From Macrophomina tecta (lineage: Eukaryota > Ascomycota > Dothideomycetes > Botryosphaeriales > Botryosphaeriaceae), in NCBI GenBank assembly GCA_024180945.1, contig JAKSGN010000041.1, positions 434,001 through 498,000 of the forward strand: DNA of 64,000 bases, given 5' to 3'. Positions 34,457 through 45,241 of this stretch are shown here, in pieces; position 1 is the stretch's first letter, and each line of letters begins with the position of its first letter. The translations under genes were made by a program, and so were the position numbers. A model generated the notes under the pieces. That model saw only the letters and a list, made by a program, of their open reading frames with translations, was not told the DNA's origin and did no database searches.

Positions 34457-35542
34457 ATGCCCCCCTCTGCCACCACCGCCCCAACCATGCCCGTCGTGAA
34501 GCGCGCCGGCAAGTCCAGACTGCGCGCGTCCTGCGACCGCTGCCACCAGGCGAAGCTGCGGTGCACCTTCGACGACCCGACGGCGTGCGCCCGCTGCAAG
34601 AAGCAGCACATGCCGTGCGTGCGCAGCCTGTCCATGCCGCTCGGGCGCACCTCCGGCTCCAGGAACAAGCGCAAGCCCTCCGTCTCCGACTACCCGACCC
34701 CGAAGGAGTTCAAGACCTCGCCCTCGTTCGCCGGCAGCACGCCGCCGCAGTATGGCGCTGACGGCCCCGAGGCGCCCCCGCCCATCGAGAGCGCTCCCGC
34801 CTGGGAGGACGCGTTCCTGGACCTCGACCCGACTCCCTTCGACCTGGACCCGCGCTTTGGCGCCCTCGGTCTCGGCTGGTCCGACGCGCACATGCTGACC
34901 ACCCTGCCCGATCCCGATCCGGCAACTCCGGACCCTCCACCACGCCCCGACTCATTCTTCTCCCACGCCCTCGCCGGCTGCGACGCCCACGCCGCCGCCG
35001 CCCGCTCGGCCACCGAGCCTCCCCCCTGCTCCTGCCTCTCCGACATCACCACCACCACCGAGTCCCTCCACCAGCACGCCGCCGCCGCCCAGCAGACCGT
35101 CGACTCGCTCCTCTGCCGCAACAAAGCCGCGCTGCTCACCCTCGCCGCCTTCCTCTCCTGCCGCCAGGCCCACAGCGAAGTCTCGCTCATCCTGCTTGTT
35201 TACCTGCTGCTCCAGAAGGTGCTCGCCGCCTACGCCGAGGCCTGGTTCACCGGCTGCTCCGCCGCCGCCGCCGCCGCCCTGCACAACATCCTGCGCTCGC
35301 GCGAGCCCGCGCTGTACTTTGGCGCCTACACCATCGACCACGACGACGGCGAAGCCCTCAAGCAGCGCCTCATCTTCCTCGAGGTCCAGAAGGTCGCCCC
35401 GCTGCTCGATCGGCTGGAGCAGCGCGTGTGGGCTGGTGCGGCCGAGGCCGGCGGCGCCACGCGGCGGACGTGCCTCGCCTTGCAGCGCTTTTTGAGACGC
35501 GAGGCCGAGAACCTGGTCGAGCAGTTGGCCGAGGCGAGCTGA
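34457..35542 (+). CDS. AflR-type Zn2Cys6 transcription factor
   Basis: A fungal binuclear zinc cluster regulator of the kind that often controls secondary-metabolite clusters. The single exon encodes 361 residues. The zinc cluster is CX2CX6CX7CX2CX6C with cysteines at 26, 29, 36, 44, 47 and 54 (SCDRCHQAKLRC and CARCKKQHMPC), followed by the linker PLGRTSGSRNKRKPS typical of AflR relatives. The C-terminal half is Ala/His/Ser-rich and helical, with CSCLSDITTTTESLHQHAAA, then VSLILLVYLLLQKVLAAYAE, a layout resembling the AflR regulatory domain. Codon use is strongly G/C-ending. It is about 10 kb from the terpene cluster; control of that cluster is plausible but only inferred. Confidence 0.92.
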   Translation: MPPSATTAPTMPVVKRAGKSRLRASCDRCHQAKLRCTFDDPTACARCKKQHMPCVRSLSMPLGRTSGSRNKRKPSVSDYPTPKEFKTSPSFAGSTPPQYGADGPEAPPPIESAPAWEDAFLDLDPTPFDLDPRFGALGLGWSDAHMLTTLPDPDPATPDPPPRPDSFFSHALAGCDAHAAAARSATEPPPCSCLSDITTTTESLHQHAAAAQQTVDSLLCRNKAALLTLAAFLSCRQAHSEVSLILLVYLLLQKVLAAYAEAWFTGCSAAAAAALHNILRSREPALYFGAYTIDHDDGEALKQRLIFLEVQKVAPLLDRLEQRVWAGAAEAGGATRRTCLALQRFLRREAENLVEQLAEAS

Positions 35543-37599
35543 AGAGGGCGGAGATCGTGGGCTGTCGCGGCTGAAATACCCCGTCCTTCAACGGACTTGT
35601 TCGTTCTTTTTTTTATTTTTTTTATTTTTTTGGTGGGAGGCGCTGTTAGGGACGAGGGCTCAACGATGATGGCATTAGATTATGAATGTCTTCTCATTTT
35701 TCCCCCCGCCTTGACTGCGTCATTGTCTGCTCAGAGTGACAGTCGTGCATGCCGTCGGCATCGGGACGGCTCCCGTTGCAGCCATCCGTTACTGTATTTC
35801 TCTACAGCTCAGGTTCTAATCCGCTTCCCATGGATGACAACTTTTACTGTCGTGGGATACTACCCGGCCGAAGAAAGGCTGCGGGCTTGGCGGGATGATC
35901 ACATGGGGTATCCTTGCATGGCTCCAAGTCAGATTGCGGGTCGGACAGTAAGCATCCGCGCTGGTCGACTCGGGGTCGTTCCATGCAGAGAGGGAAAAAC
36001 AAACGCTGTTTTGGAGCTGCCTAGAGTAACTCGCATAGCAGGCTGCTGCCAAACGCATGGAACAAGCGAGGTCCAAATTACTTGGAGATTAACAAAGGCG
36101 GGCTTGATGGCGGAGTCGAGGATATGGTCGATTTGTGTGTTTCAGACGGTCGTCGGGCGGGCATAGCGTGGGTACTGTACAAGATTAGGACCCAATCGCA
36201 GTATTGCGGACTGATGAAAATGTTTGCAACACGCTGCTGCTAAGAGTCTGGAGCACCCATCGCCCGTGATTTTGCACCACCTGGCTCGGTGCAGCCTTTG
36301 GGGTGCATGACTCTGCTATGAGATGGCCGAGACACGAGCAACCCAACGAGGGGATCGGCCGTTCGTGAACTATATACCCTGGTCCTGGAGACGCCGTGAT
36401 CGACAACGCTATGAACGTCACGCTCCACAGCAAAGGGAAAGGCGCGGGATCCTCCCGCAACGTCTGGCCGCAGCCATGGGTGGCAGGGATCTGGTTTTCT
36501 CGCGTAGGTTTGTCCCGCGGCGGAGAGGCGCAGCGTGCGGGCCGGACGCCTTATCGTGTTGGTGTTCTTTTTATGTAGAGGGAGAGCACGGCGTAGGCCG
36601 CTGACGACTGCCGTGCCCATCTCCCTTGGCATGTGAGTGACGGGGATCTACCGAACCAGGCACCCGCACACGTGGAGGCCAAGCGCAGTCAAACTCATCG
36701 GACCGCCTTCCAGCGGCTCACGTATTTTTAGTCCTCTCGAGAGCAAACGCATGTAACCTTATGGAGGATTAGTGCTTAGCCGTAATCCCTCTTAGCACGG
36801 TAGTTAAACGTGGGACTTCCGGAAGCTCGTCCGGCAGCGAGTTGCCAACGATAACACCTTCTTCCCGGAAGTGACTTCAGTCGTACCCAGATCCCCTTAT
36901 CTTCTCCGCCCGTACCAATCAATCCCTTCATTTTTTTTTTTTTTTCCAAAATTGGTCAGAGACAGACTGCTTCTCATCATCCCTGACACTCCCATTCAAC
37001 AGCCCCTTCGTGCTAGCCCATGCGTTCAAATTTGCTGACCCAGCCCTCCGTGATTTTGTACTAGCTCGTCGTTTGCGCGCTTTTTTTTTTTTTTTTTTCT
37101 TTTTCCGCAGCGGAATACGACGGTGTTGCGCCTCGTCGCGGCTACCAACTTCTGATGCGCCCATCTGCACCCCTGTTATGATCATCATTGCGCTCTAGCC
37201 AGCACGTCAACTACAGTATGATGGGAAGATAGTATACCAAACTTACACCTAAGCCGACAATGTTTCGCCTTCGCCCTTCAACGAGCTCGGCAATAATGAG
37301 AAACCCAATAATGGACGTTATCATCGTCCACAGCGCAATCGCGAATCGACTTTGGTGCAAAGCTATGGAGCGCGGGTGAAGAGACAAGAGCAAAGAAGGG
37401 GGTGGAATGGGAAAGCCATTTGCCTAAGGAAGAGCCCATTGAGACCCAACTGAAGATACACGCGCTTGTCTTTCTCGATGCGCATCACGTCCTCCAACTC
37501 TTTCATTTTCCTCTTCAGTAGCGCCGACGGCCGTGTGGTATCAGGTATATGTACACACGCCTTTCACCACGGCACACAGACAAAAGGCCATATCTGAGG
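35543..37599. other. intergenic region between convergent regulators
   Basis: About 2 kb with T-rich tracts (35608-35631, 36931-36946, 37081-37100) and scattered short frames. I see no supported gene. Confidence 0.45.
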
Positions 37600-38494
37600 T
37601 CAATTTCCGCAACCCAGTCCCTCCAAGCAGCTCTGCAGGATCGCCCCGAGCCGGGCGCTCGGCATCCGCCCCGCGCCGCACAGGATGAGGATGACGCCTA
37701 GCACGGCATTCGGCCGGTCGCGCTGCCTCAACGCCGTGTTTTCCGCCGCCAGCGCCGTCACCAGCGCCCAGAGGTTCGGCAACTGTCGAGAAACCGCATC
37801 AGCGCAAAAAAAAAAAAGCCCACCCAACCAGCGTCGTGCTTTCATGCTCGGACCTCTGAACCCACCAAAAGGGGAGGAGGAGGAAAGAAAAAAAGAAAAG
37901 AACAAAAAGGACAAAAAACTCACCTCATCCCTCAACACCTTCTCCACCCCGGCGCCACGCCCCCCCTGCTCCTCCTGCTCCTCCTCCTCCTGCTGCTCCT
38001 CCTCCTCCTGCTGCTCCTCCTCCTCCTCCTCCTCCTCCTCCCCCTGCATCAGCATCGCCGCCGACTCCGCGAACCCAGCGCACTCCCCTGCCAGCATCGC
38101 CTCCGCGCTCTGCAGCACCGCCTCGTCGAACCCGCGCCGCTCCCACGCGCTCCACCTGCGCGCCGCGCCGAACACGTCCGCCACGACCGCCGGCAGCCGC
38201 CTCGAACCGGCCCGTGTAGTACGCCGTGGCCAGCGCGTCGAAGCTGCCGAAGCCCGCCGCCGCCGCGTGCTCGAGCACGTAGGCGAAGCGCGCGGCGAGG
38301 GGGGCGGATCCGGCGGGCGGTTGTTGTTGTTGCTGCTGCTGCTGTTGGAGAGGGGAGAAGGAGGGAGTGGTGGCCGTGGTGTGGGGGCGCGGCGTTGCGG
38401 CGGTTGTGTTTGCGGGTGCGGGCGGGTGCGGCGGGTGTGGGCGTTGGTCGGAGGAGGCGGATGCGTTCATCGGGGTGAGTGGCGAACGGTGGCG

Positions 38495-38558
<64 letters not shown>

Positions 38559-39413
38559 AGGAGTTCTGGAGCTATGGGTAGCGGGCCCCAGGCGCCTTGG
38601 GTGCTGTAGGCTGAGGCAATGCTGTCGGCATTGTGGGGGGCGAATGCTGGGGCGCCGTGGACGTTGTTGGGGTGGTTCATGTTGGGTAACACTGCTGGTT
38701 GACTCGGTCAGCTTCGCCTTGTCTGGCTGGCCAAGACCGGGCGTGCTAGCCGTACTAGACAGATTGTCTTTGTGGTTGTAGAAGCCAGAGTAGCTGGAGT
38801 CCGTCGGTGGGGTGAGTTTGTTCAGCAACTGCATTTGAAACCCCAAGCATTCCTGCGTGAACTCGGGTAATACATCGGAGGTTTGAGCGTCCATGTCCAG
38901 CATCATCTGTGAAGAGCGGGAGCTGGACGATGTAGGCGAGATGTGCGAATATAGTGGACTGTTCAGTAGTACTCTTGGTTGCAGAGAGAGGTTGTCATGT
39001 CCGCCGGCATGAAGGTTGGTGGTGTTGAAAGTCTGTTGAATCTGAGCGACTGACTGGTCTGTCGGTTTAGGGGAGGGGGTCTCGGCCGTCGGCGTTGTCG
39101 CTGAGAAAGTTCGGACACTTGCCGGCGAGGCGCTACTGGCTGATCGTTCTTCGTGGTAGTCAACTTTTGCTTGAAGTTCACCAAGACGTGCCTTCATCCG
39201 TTGACCTAGTTACAGTCAGCGCCCGGTTAGCATTCTCAACGTGTGGGTCGGCTTACGATAGGTCCTCTGCGCGACCCGGTTCTGTATTCGCTTCTTCTCC
39301 TTGCGATCCTTCACCTGTGTCCAATCATCTTCCGGCGCAAGCGTCAGCCCGGTGGGATCCGGCAGAGAGTACGCCGGTTCCGATGAAATGGATGAATACT
39401 TTCCCCTTGGCAT
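37600..39413 (-). CDS. YAP-type bZIP transcription factor, with an apparent 1-nt frameshift
   Basis: A fungal bZIP regulator. Exons read as 39257-39413, 38756-39205, 37924-38694 and 37600-37782, with introns of 51, 61 and 141 nt. The basic region is KDRKEKKRIQNRVAQRTYRQ (about 36-54), with the N-x-x-A-Q-x-x-x-R signature of Yap/Pap1 relatives, and runs into a short zipper (RMKARLGELQAKV). The middle is Ser/Thr/Pro-rich and carries a (His-Asp)n tract. A conserved C-terminal module reads YVLEHAAAAGFGSFDALATA, then DVFGAARRWSAWERRGFDEA, a Glu/Gln tract, and LPNLWALVTALAAENTALRQ. The module changes frame between YYTGRFE and RLPAVVADVF near 38190-38205, and the exon lengths sum to 3n+1. One base is therefore surplus, either a sequence error in this GC-rich spot or an inactivating mutation. 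Intact length would be about 519 residues. Confidence 0.8.
38494..38558. repeat. hexanucleotide repeat encoding a His-Asp tract
   Basis: About eleven tandem GTGGTC units on the plus strand. Read on the minus strand inside the bZIP gene they encode alternating Asp and His residues. Perfect hexamers suggest recent expansion and length polymorphism. Confidence 0.88.
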
Positions 39414-42400
39414 CTTGGAAAGCCTTGAGAAGCTTGGAGGGGTATGATGAAGGATTGGGTGGTACTGTGCTACTGAGTGTAAGTGTACTTCTCATGCACC
39501 AGTGGAGATATATGCTCATTAATCTGGTCTAAGCCTTGGCTTCGTCCAGGCATATGGTTCTCTTCTCAAGATGGCACTCGATTCAGCACTGCAGGCCTCA
39601 GTTAACCTGTTGATGCTGGAAGATCGAGGCGTTCTAGGGCCGTGCCGGGACTCTGAACCCGACGCCGTTATTCGAGGTGAAGCTAAACTGACTCGCTGCC
39701 AGGTCGAGCCCAGAGGGACTGCTCAAGAGCCACTTGACGAGTAATTTGATGGATGAAGAGGTTTGGAAAGCGCCTTGGGAGGTGGAAAAGACGACCTGAT
39801 TTGGTGTAATCGTGTCGCAGATCTTGGAGGGACCATTGTTGGACTACGCACGCGCATGTGGTTGCATCGACAAGAATACGCCATATGAAACGCAGCTGCC
39901 TATAGAGTAGTCGCTCAGGAGGTATTTGATCCTGCAGGATTTAGCGCCATCTGGGCCGGTACAGCCCCTGCCTAAGTCTGCTCGCTGGTAGCCAGTGGCT
40001 GTACAAGAAACAGGCAACTCCATCTACTAATTATTGGTTTCTGGGCCAGTGACCCACACACCGATGATCTGCTTCCGCTCGTGTTGGTAATCATGCTTGC
40101 CATTCCGCGAGCCTCCGGGGGAACTCCAGACCGCTGTTTGAGAAAGCTTGCGGAGAGCTGGTGCAATGGCGTTTCTCTACTACCGTTGGCTTTGGGTGTA
40201 TTCTCGGCCTGTTATAGCCTGGTTGCCTTGGCAAGGCATAATGCACACGAGATCTGAGGCTGATACCGACTCGGCAACTACGTCGAGATGACACATGCCA
40301 GATCGAGAATTCCTTTTGCCTGCCAGGAAAATCACCAGCTCGGCACCCCTGCCATAGCTGTATCGCGGTACGACCCACAAACGTCCCGTCTCACGGCAGT
40401 AACAGACAGGAATCGGCCGTTTGCACCTAAGATTGCTTAAGCCTCACTAAGCCTCCATCCGGATTTAGTGTGCCAGAGCGCAGGCTATAATTATAGGGTT
40501 TGAACCGAGACCAGCTCGGGGACCCCGTCCGTCCAAGCCTGTGCATCTAATCACTTCCAGGTTAGCGGCCGACTCCGAGTGCTAAAGAAACCCCCGCTGA
40601 AGGCTTAGCACCGCAGCCGGCCTCACTGCGCGGCCGCGTCGGGGCTTCCTTAGTCATATACTCGGCGCAGCCTCCCTGCGCTCCAAGCAAAACGAAGCCG
40701 TTTCACCAGCACCAGCAGCAAATTCGGCCTTTTCGGCCGAGTTCCCCGGACGGTCCCTGAAAAACCGTCTCGAGGCGTCTGCCAACTATACTTTCGAACA
40801 ACCCCGGAGACATCCGCCCCCCAAAAACACTCTCGCCCTCCGTCCTCCCCACGCCTTCTGGCCCAACCCCACATGCTTCCCGGGAACGCCACCCCGCCGA
40901 CAGCGTCTGAACGAAGAATGCCCCTGGCTAACAAAGATTTCCCACGGCGGCGCAGAATGACGTGCCTGCACGGCGGGTGGGCCACCCGTCTGGCAGGGAA
41001 CACACACACGACGATGCGCGTGCGCGGCTGCTGCCGAATATGGGCTAGGGCTCCGCGGTGAGTTTGGCGAACCCGAGATTCGACTGGCCGTCGAAGGTAC
41101 TCGCAGAGCGCATCGCCTTGCCTTGAGCGGGGCTTTGGCTGCGCGGCTTTTGAACGCGGCTCTTGTGGTTTGATGAGAGGGGTGCGGAGGGCGCCGACGG
41201 GGGGCTTGTTTGGGCAACAGCGTGGGAGCGAGGCAATGGAGGGGGGCTTGTCACGGAGCAGTCGATGCAAAAATTATTTTTATCTTGTGATAAGAGACGC
41301 TCGGTCGCTAAGAGAAGCCATCTAACGTCTGTTTGGAGGACACGGCGGTTTGTGCCTGCGATTGCTCTTATACCTATCACTGACTGGAATTCGACCAGCC
41401 TGATGCCGCGGCATTCAAAATTTGGCAGAAGTTATCCCAACCTGAGTAATATGCACAGTAATATTCAGATTAATGCTCCATCTCTCCATACAAGTCTCAT
41501 TCAGCAAGGTAATGCATCGAGGAAGGTCTCTAGGCTCTTCAATCACAAGTCTGCAAGAAGAGTTCGATGCGAGGACGCAGTGGAGTGCTTTCCATAGCCA
41601 GGGGAATGTAGAATCTGTTGTTCTCACATACCGTTGGGTGCCTGCGACCCCACTTTATTCTAGGCAACAGGAATCATCGTATGCTTCCCTGCAAATTTCA
41701 TATCTCCACTGATCAAATCTCAAGCGGGAATCATCTCCGTCACCAAGACGTCGGTTTACTTGGCCTTTTCGTGACTTGGTCGGGTGATATGCATGGGCGG
41801 AGTCAATGACAGGACCTCTTCAATGTGTGTGGCTCTTTGCGAGTTCGAATATGTGCCTTGCATCGTTGAAAGGCTGTGTGGCCACTTGGACAGGTGGAAC
41901 TCGAGCCAGGATTATCCGCAACAGTGGGCCATCGGTCATGTCCGAGTCGGCAGTGCTGAGCTTGCCACAGCCTCGTGGGTCCCTTCGTATCAAAAAATAA
42001 AACATTGTGCTGTTGACAAGCGCCCCACGTTCGTTGGTGAAGGCCGCTCCGTTGGTAGCTCACTCATGCAGGTCTTACTATTTTCCATCACAAAGCTTCA
42101 ACATGGCCAAAAATGGCGATGAGAGTTCGAGGTCTGGTCAGCGTGTTAACTTGCCAGCTCCAGACCCTTTCCAACGAAAGGCTCAGCCCATCTTCGGCGA
42201 GGATGGATTGCAGAACACTGAGGTGATAGAACGACTTCGATCAGCGACTACGTATGCCAGGGAAATCAGGCAGCCACACGGAGATATGCGGCCGTGCCTC
42301 CCTCTCATGTGAAGCCGAGCTAGTAGTTTCGGTGAGAACTACTGACCACTCGCCGAAACTCAGCCAGGTCGCGATTGTCAGCTGAGGCTTCCGGCTCTGA

Positions 42401-42770
42401 CGGGATCTCACCGTGTCCAATGCTGAAGCGTTTTCACTATGCTCGGTAAGGGGATGATCAACGGATTGACGAAGGTTGGGATTCATGGCCATCAAATCAC
42501 ATGGGCCGGAGTTCTTGGCTGGTGTTGGCAATGCAAAACTTGCCTTGACCATACCTTAGAAGCGAACGGTATCGTCCACGTATAATTTGAGAAATGTCAG
42601 GACTTTGCGTAGGCCCCTTTCGCCATTTCAAAATTGGGCTCCATTTCGTCATGCAATTGTAAGAGCTCATGCAAACGAACCCTCAGTCAACACTCCAAAG
42701 CAGTTCGCCCTCCTGAAACCGAAGCCTAACCAAGTTCATCCTCTATCACACGTCTTAGGATACTCTTGCC
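39414..42770. other. intergenic region between the two bZIP-related genes
   Basis: About 3.4 kb without a gene I can support. A 70-codon plus-strand frame at 42103-42312 (starting MAKNGDESSRSGQ) could be a first exon, because a GTATGC donor lies near its end, but I could not find a convincing second exon. The segment from 40.5 to 41.3 kb is GC-rich and the rest is average. No repeat or transposase motif is recognised. Confidence 0.4.
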
Positions 42771-43754
42771 TCACCAAAAGTGATTTCGGCTCCCCTGGTC
42801 GTTTTTTTCCTTGCCCTCGTATGCATTTGTATGTAGTCCCACCAAAAGACCGTTTATCAACTCCCTGTCCGGAAATTTCCTGGAATTATGAAGCAGGCAC
42901 AAGAAGGCCAGGACAATACACGACTGGTTATCTGTCCGTAGTACTTCGTTGCTTCGAACCAGCGTCGTCAGGCATGCCCAGAGATTCGGAAGCTACCACT
43001 GCAGTTAGTATCTGAGGATCCTCCAGTGGCCACGTCACTCACCTCGTTCAAGACCATCTTGTACACTGGCATCATCGACACTTTGGGAGAAGCCCTACCG
43101 AAGTTGTGGCTGTTTTCGCGTGCTGAGAACTCCGCAGCCGCCGCTCTCAAGCGGCTCTGTAGATGGCCGCTTTTGAAGGAGCTCCGCAGCTCCTCAACCA
43201 GCAACCTCTCCGCCATCCGCAGTATCTCGTGTTGAAACTTTTCCCTCTCCCAGGTTGACCAGCTGCGTGCGCTTTTCTGTATTTCTGCGATAGTTTTCGG
43301 CAGGTGGCGTTTGCGGCTGATGCGCTGGTGGCTCAAGAGAGACGCATCCGCGCTGAAATCTGCGGTGTAGTATTGGGACACCAACCCATCCATGCTGTCA
43401 AAACCTGCATTTCGCGCGTATTCTAGGAAGTATTCAAGTCGGTTCTCCAGCGGGGTGTTCTCGCCAGGCTTTGGTGGTGTTGACTGAGACCGGTCCATTC
43501 CGCCGTCGGGGTCATCGGCTTCGAACGGTAGGATTTGCTGCTCTTTCCGCCCTATTGTGACTTTGAGGGACAAGTGTAGCTGGCCCGTACGCTCGCTGGA
43601 GTAGAGAGAGAGGTTTGTTTGATGAAAACAAGGACAGGGTAGGAGACGCGCACTTCGCGTTGGGTGTTTCGATGTTGGTGCACAGCCAGGGTAGTGGCTC
43701 CGTTATTACGGAGGCTGTTCCTGTGGACTTGCAGCCCAGGGAGCGTGCGAGCAT
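42771..43754 (-). CDS. bZIP-less paralogue of the C-terminal module of the bZIP protein
   Basis: Exons read as 43654-43754, 43043-43595 and 42771-42992, with introns of 58 and 50 nt; 876 nt give 291 residues. The body aligns by eye with the C-terminal half of the bZIP protein at 37600-39413. FLEYARNAGFDSMDGLVSQY corresponds to its LEHAAAAGFGSFDALATAYY, ARSWSTWEREKFQHEILRMA to its ARRWSAWERRGFDEAVLQSA, and LPNLWACLTTLVRSNEVLRT to its LPNLWALVTALAAENTALRQ. An intron sits at the same place before LPNLW in both. No basic region or zipper is found in the upstream 1.4 kb. The first exon is the least certain part. It could be a truncated duplicate or a regulator acting through protein contacts. Confidence 0.65.
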
Positions 43755-43902
43755 CTTCCATTTGAACCGGTTCGGTAGTCGGCGCGCCAGAATTGACCGC
43801 TATTTATGCCTTGTATCTTCACTCAACATTCCGAAAGACATTGCAGCGCGAGAAATCGGCTCAGGTGCATCACAAATTTGTCACGCCCAAGCTTTCTTTG
43901 AC

Positions 43903-44329
43903 TCAACGGCTGTTGCCGACGTGTCTATGCGCTTGCAAAGCCTGAGATAGTAAGCCTCCTGCTACGCCTGCGCCTCTCCATACTTCCACAGTCTCAAGTG
44001 TCTGGCCGCCCATCATGTTCTGGAAATAACCGCGCTCGGCTATAAGCATTGCAGATAATTCGCCCACTTCAATGTAGTCGTACCTTGGGTTTCGCACAAA
44101 GACGCACTCGACATAGCAAACCGGCCAGAACCGTGCGAGTTCCGCGTATACATGACTTCCGAGGAAAGTGGCAGGTATTTTGCTGAAAACTTAGACTGAT
44201 AGAGGACGTCATAGTCGATGCCGACTACAGGTCCTGTGTGAGTATGAAATTGGCATCAGTAACAGCAAAATAGTCTGATAAGAGAGTTGTGTCAGGCACC
44301 CGTCTGACGAGGCATCGCTGAGCGGCCAT
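43903..44329 (-). CDS. short protein of unknown function
   Basis: I do not recognise this protein. Two exons, 44229-44329 and 43903-44182, joined across a 46-nt intron (donor GTAGTC, acceptor TTTTCAG), give 126 residues starting at an ATG. The sequence looks protein-like rather than low-complexity, with TLLSDYFAVTDANFILTQDL, ATFLGSHVYAELARFWPVCY and NPRYDYIEVGELSAMLIAER. No signal peptide is seen. It lies about 150 bp upstream of the bZIP-less gene on the same strand and could be part of it or a fragment of a larger degraded gene. Confidence rests only on the uninterrupted frame across a plausible intron. Confidence 0.35.
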
Positions 44330-45241
44330 CCTCAACTGCCACTATTCCGCTACTTGAGCAAGCCAGCCAGCAACCACCACGCAACAAGTGCCAATTATAT
44401 CGACCTCCTTTAAATAGTACTGTGGGGGGTTTGGCGTGGTGGGTAATCCCTCGACTGCCTGCCGGTAGTTCGGCTTCTCACATGTACGCTATTTTGTACC
44501 CCTAAGGCGACGCAATCGTGTCGAGTTAGAGTAAAGCCTACCTATGGGATATCTACTTCCATCTCTCCAAAGCCCGTTCTTTAGCGGGCGGTCCAACCAG
44601 AAAAAAGCTATGATGGCGCGAAAAAGCGATAAGGCTGCGGGAGGGTTTTAGAATAAAGGAGCAGGGAGCTTCGCGGGCTGAATTTAGAGAGTAGAATAGA
44701 TGTGCGCGTAGACGGTAAGGTCTTAGCCCTTCGTCCGGGGGCGCGCTTTTGACTCATAGGGTGTAAAGCCGGCATTCATGGGGTTTAAAACAGTATTATT
44801 GGCTTTACCCTCAAATCGTAATAGTGCATAGCCTGTAAGATAGCACACTGCAATTGGGCGTCTCTCGGTATATAGCGGTGAAGATTAGATGACGGCTTCG
44901 GGTTGGGTAGATCGCCTCGAGTTTAGACTTCGTTATCGGCCCGGGCTGATGTGGCCTTGACGGACCCCAAGGCCGCCTATTGTACCCTGCTATTGTCATA
45001 GCTCCACGGGCATTTTTCTACAGACGAGCCAAGCAAATCCCTAGAAATGCGATAGGGTGGGCGGCCTCAGAATTCCTGAAGGACTCTGGCAGCCGAAACC
45101 TAATGGTGCCGAGACTAGACGTATGCCTTGCTAGCTTAAATAGTACTACTTAAAAGGTTAGGCTAATTACTTATCCTCACGTACACTCTTCGTTTCTCGA
45201 TCTCTTGCTCTGCTGCGAATAGATCTCTTTTCTCCTTACCG
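44330..45241. promoter_or_regulatory. AT-rich region upstream of the first P450
   Basis: About 900 bp, AT-richer than its surroundings from about 44.4 to 45.2 kb, with many TA steps and stop codons in all frames, suggesting degraded repeat DNA. It contains one copy of the ~80 bp dispersed repeat (44987-45065), about 180 bp before the P450 start codon. The P450 promoter must lie here. Confidence 0.45.
44987..45065 (+). repeat. degenerate ~80 bp repeat, copy 1
   Basis: It aligns without gaps, by eye, with 49922-50000 in the same orientation. Shared blocks include CATAGCTC, CGAGCCAA and GGCC near the end. Identity is roughly 70-75 percent, and several differences are C/T transitions. Confidence 0.6.

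Noticed and set aside
38494..38558. CRISPR-like or VNTR array
   Set aside because: Units are six bases with no spacers and lie inside a coding exon; this is a eukaryotic coding microsatellite.
42103..42312. 70-codon plus-strand frame starting MAKNGDESSRSGQ
   Set aside because: A donor-like GTATGC is present, but I could not find an in-frame second exon, so it is noted only as a possibility.
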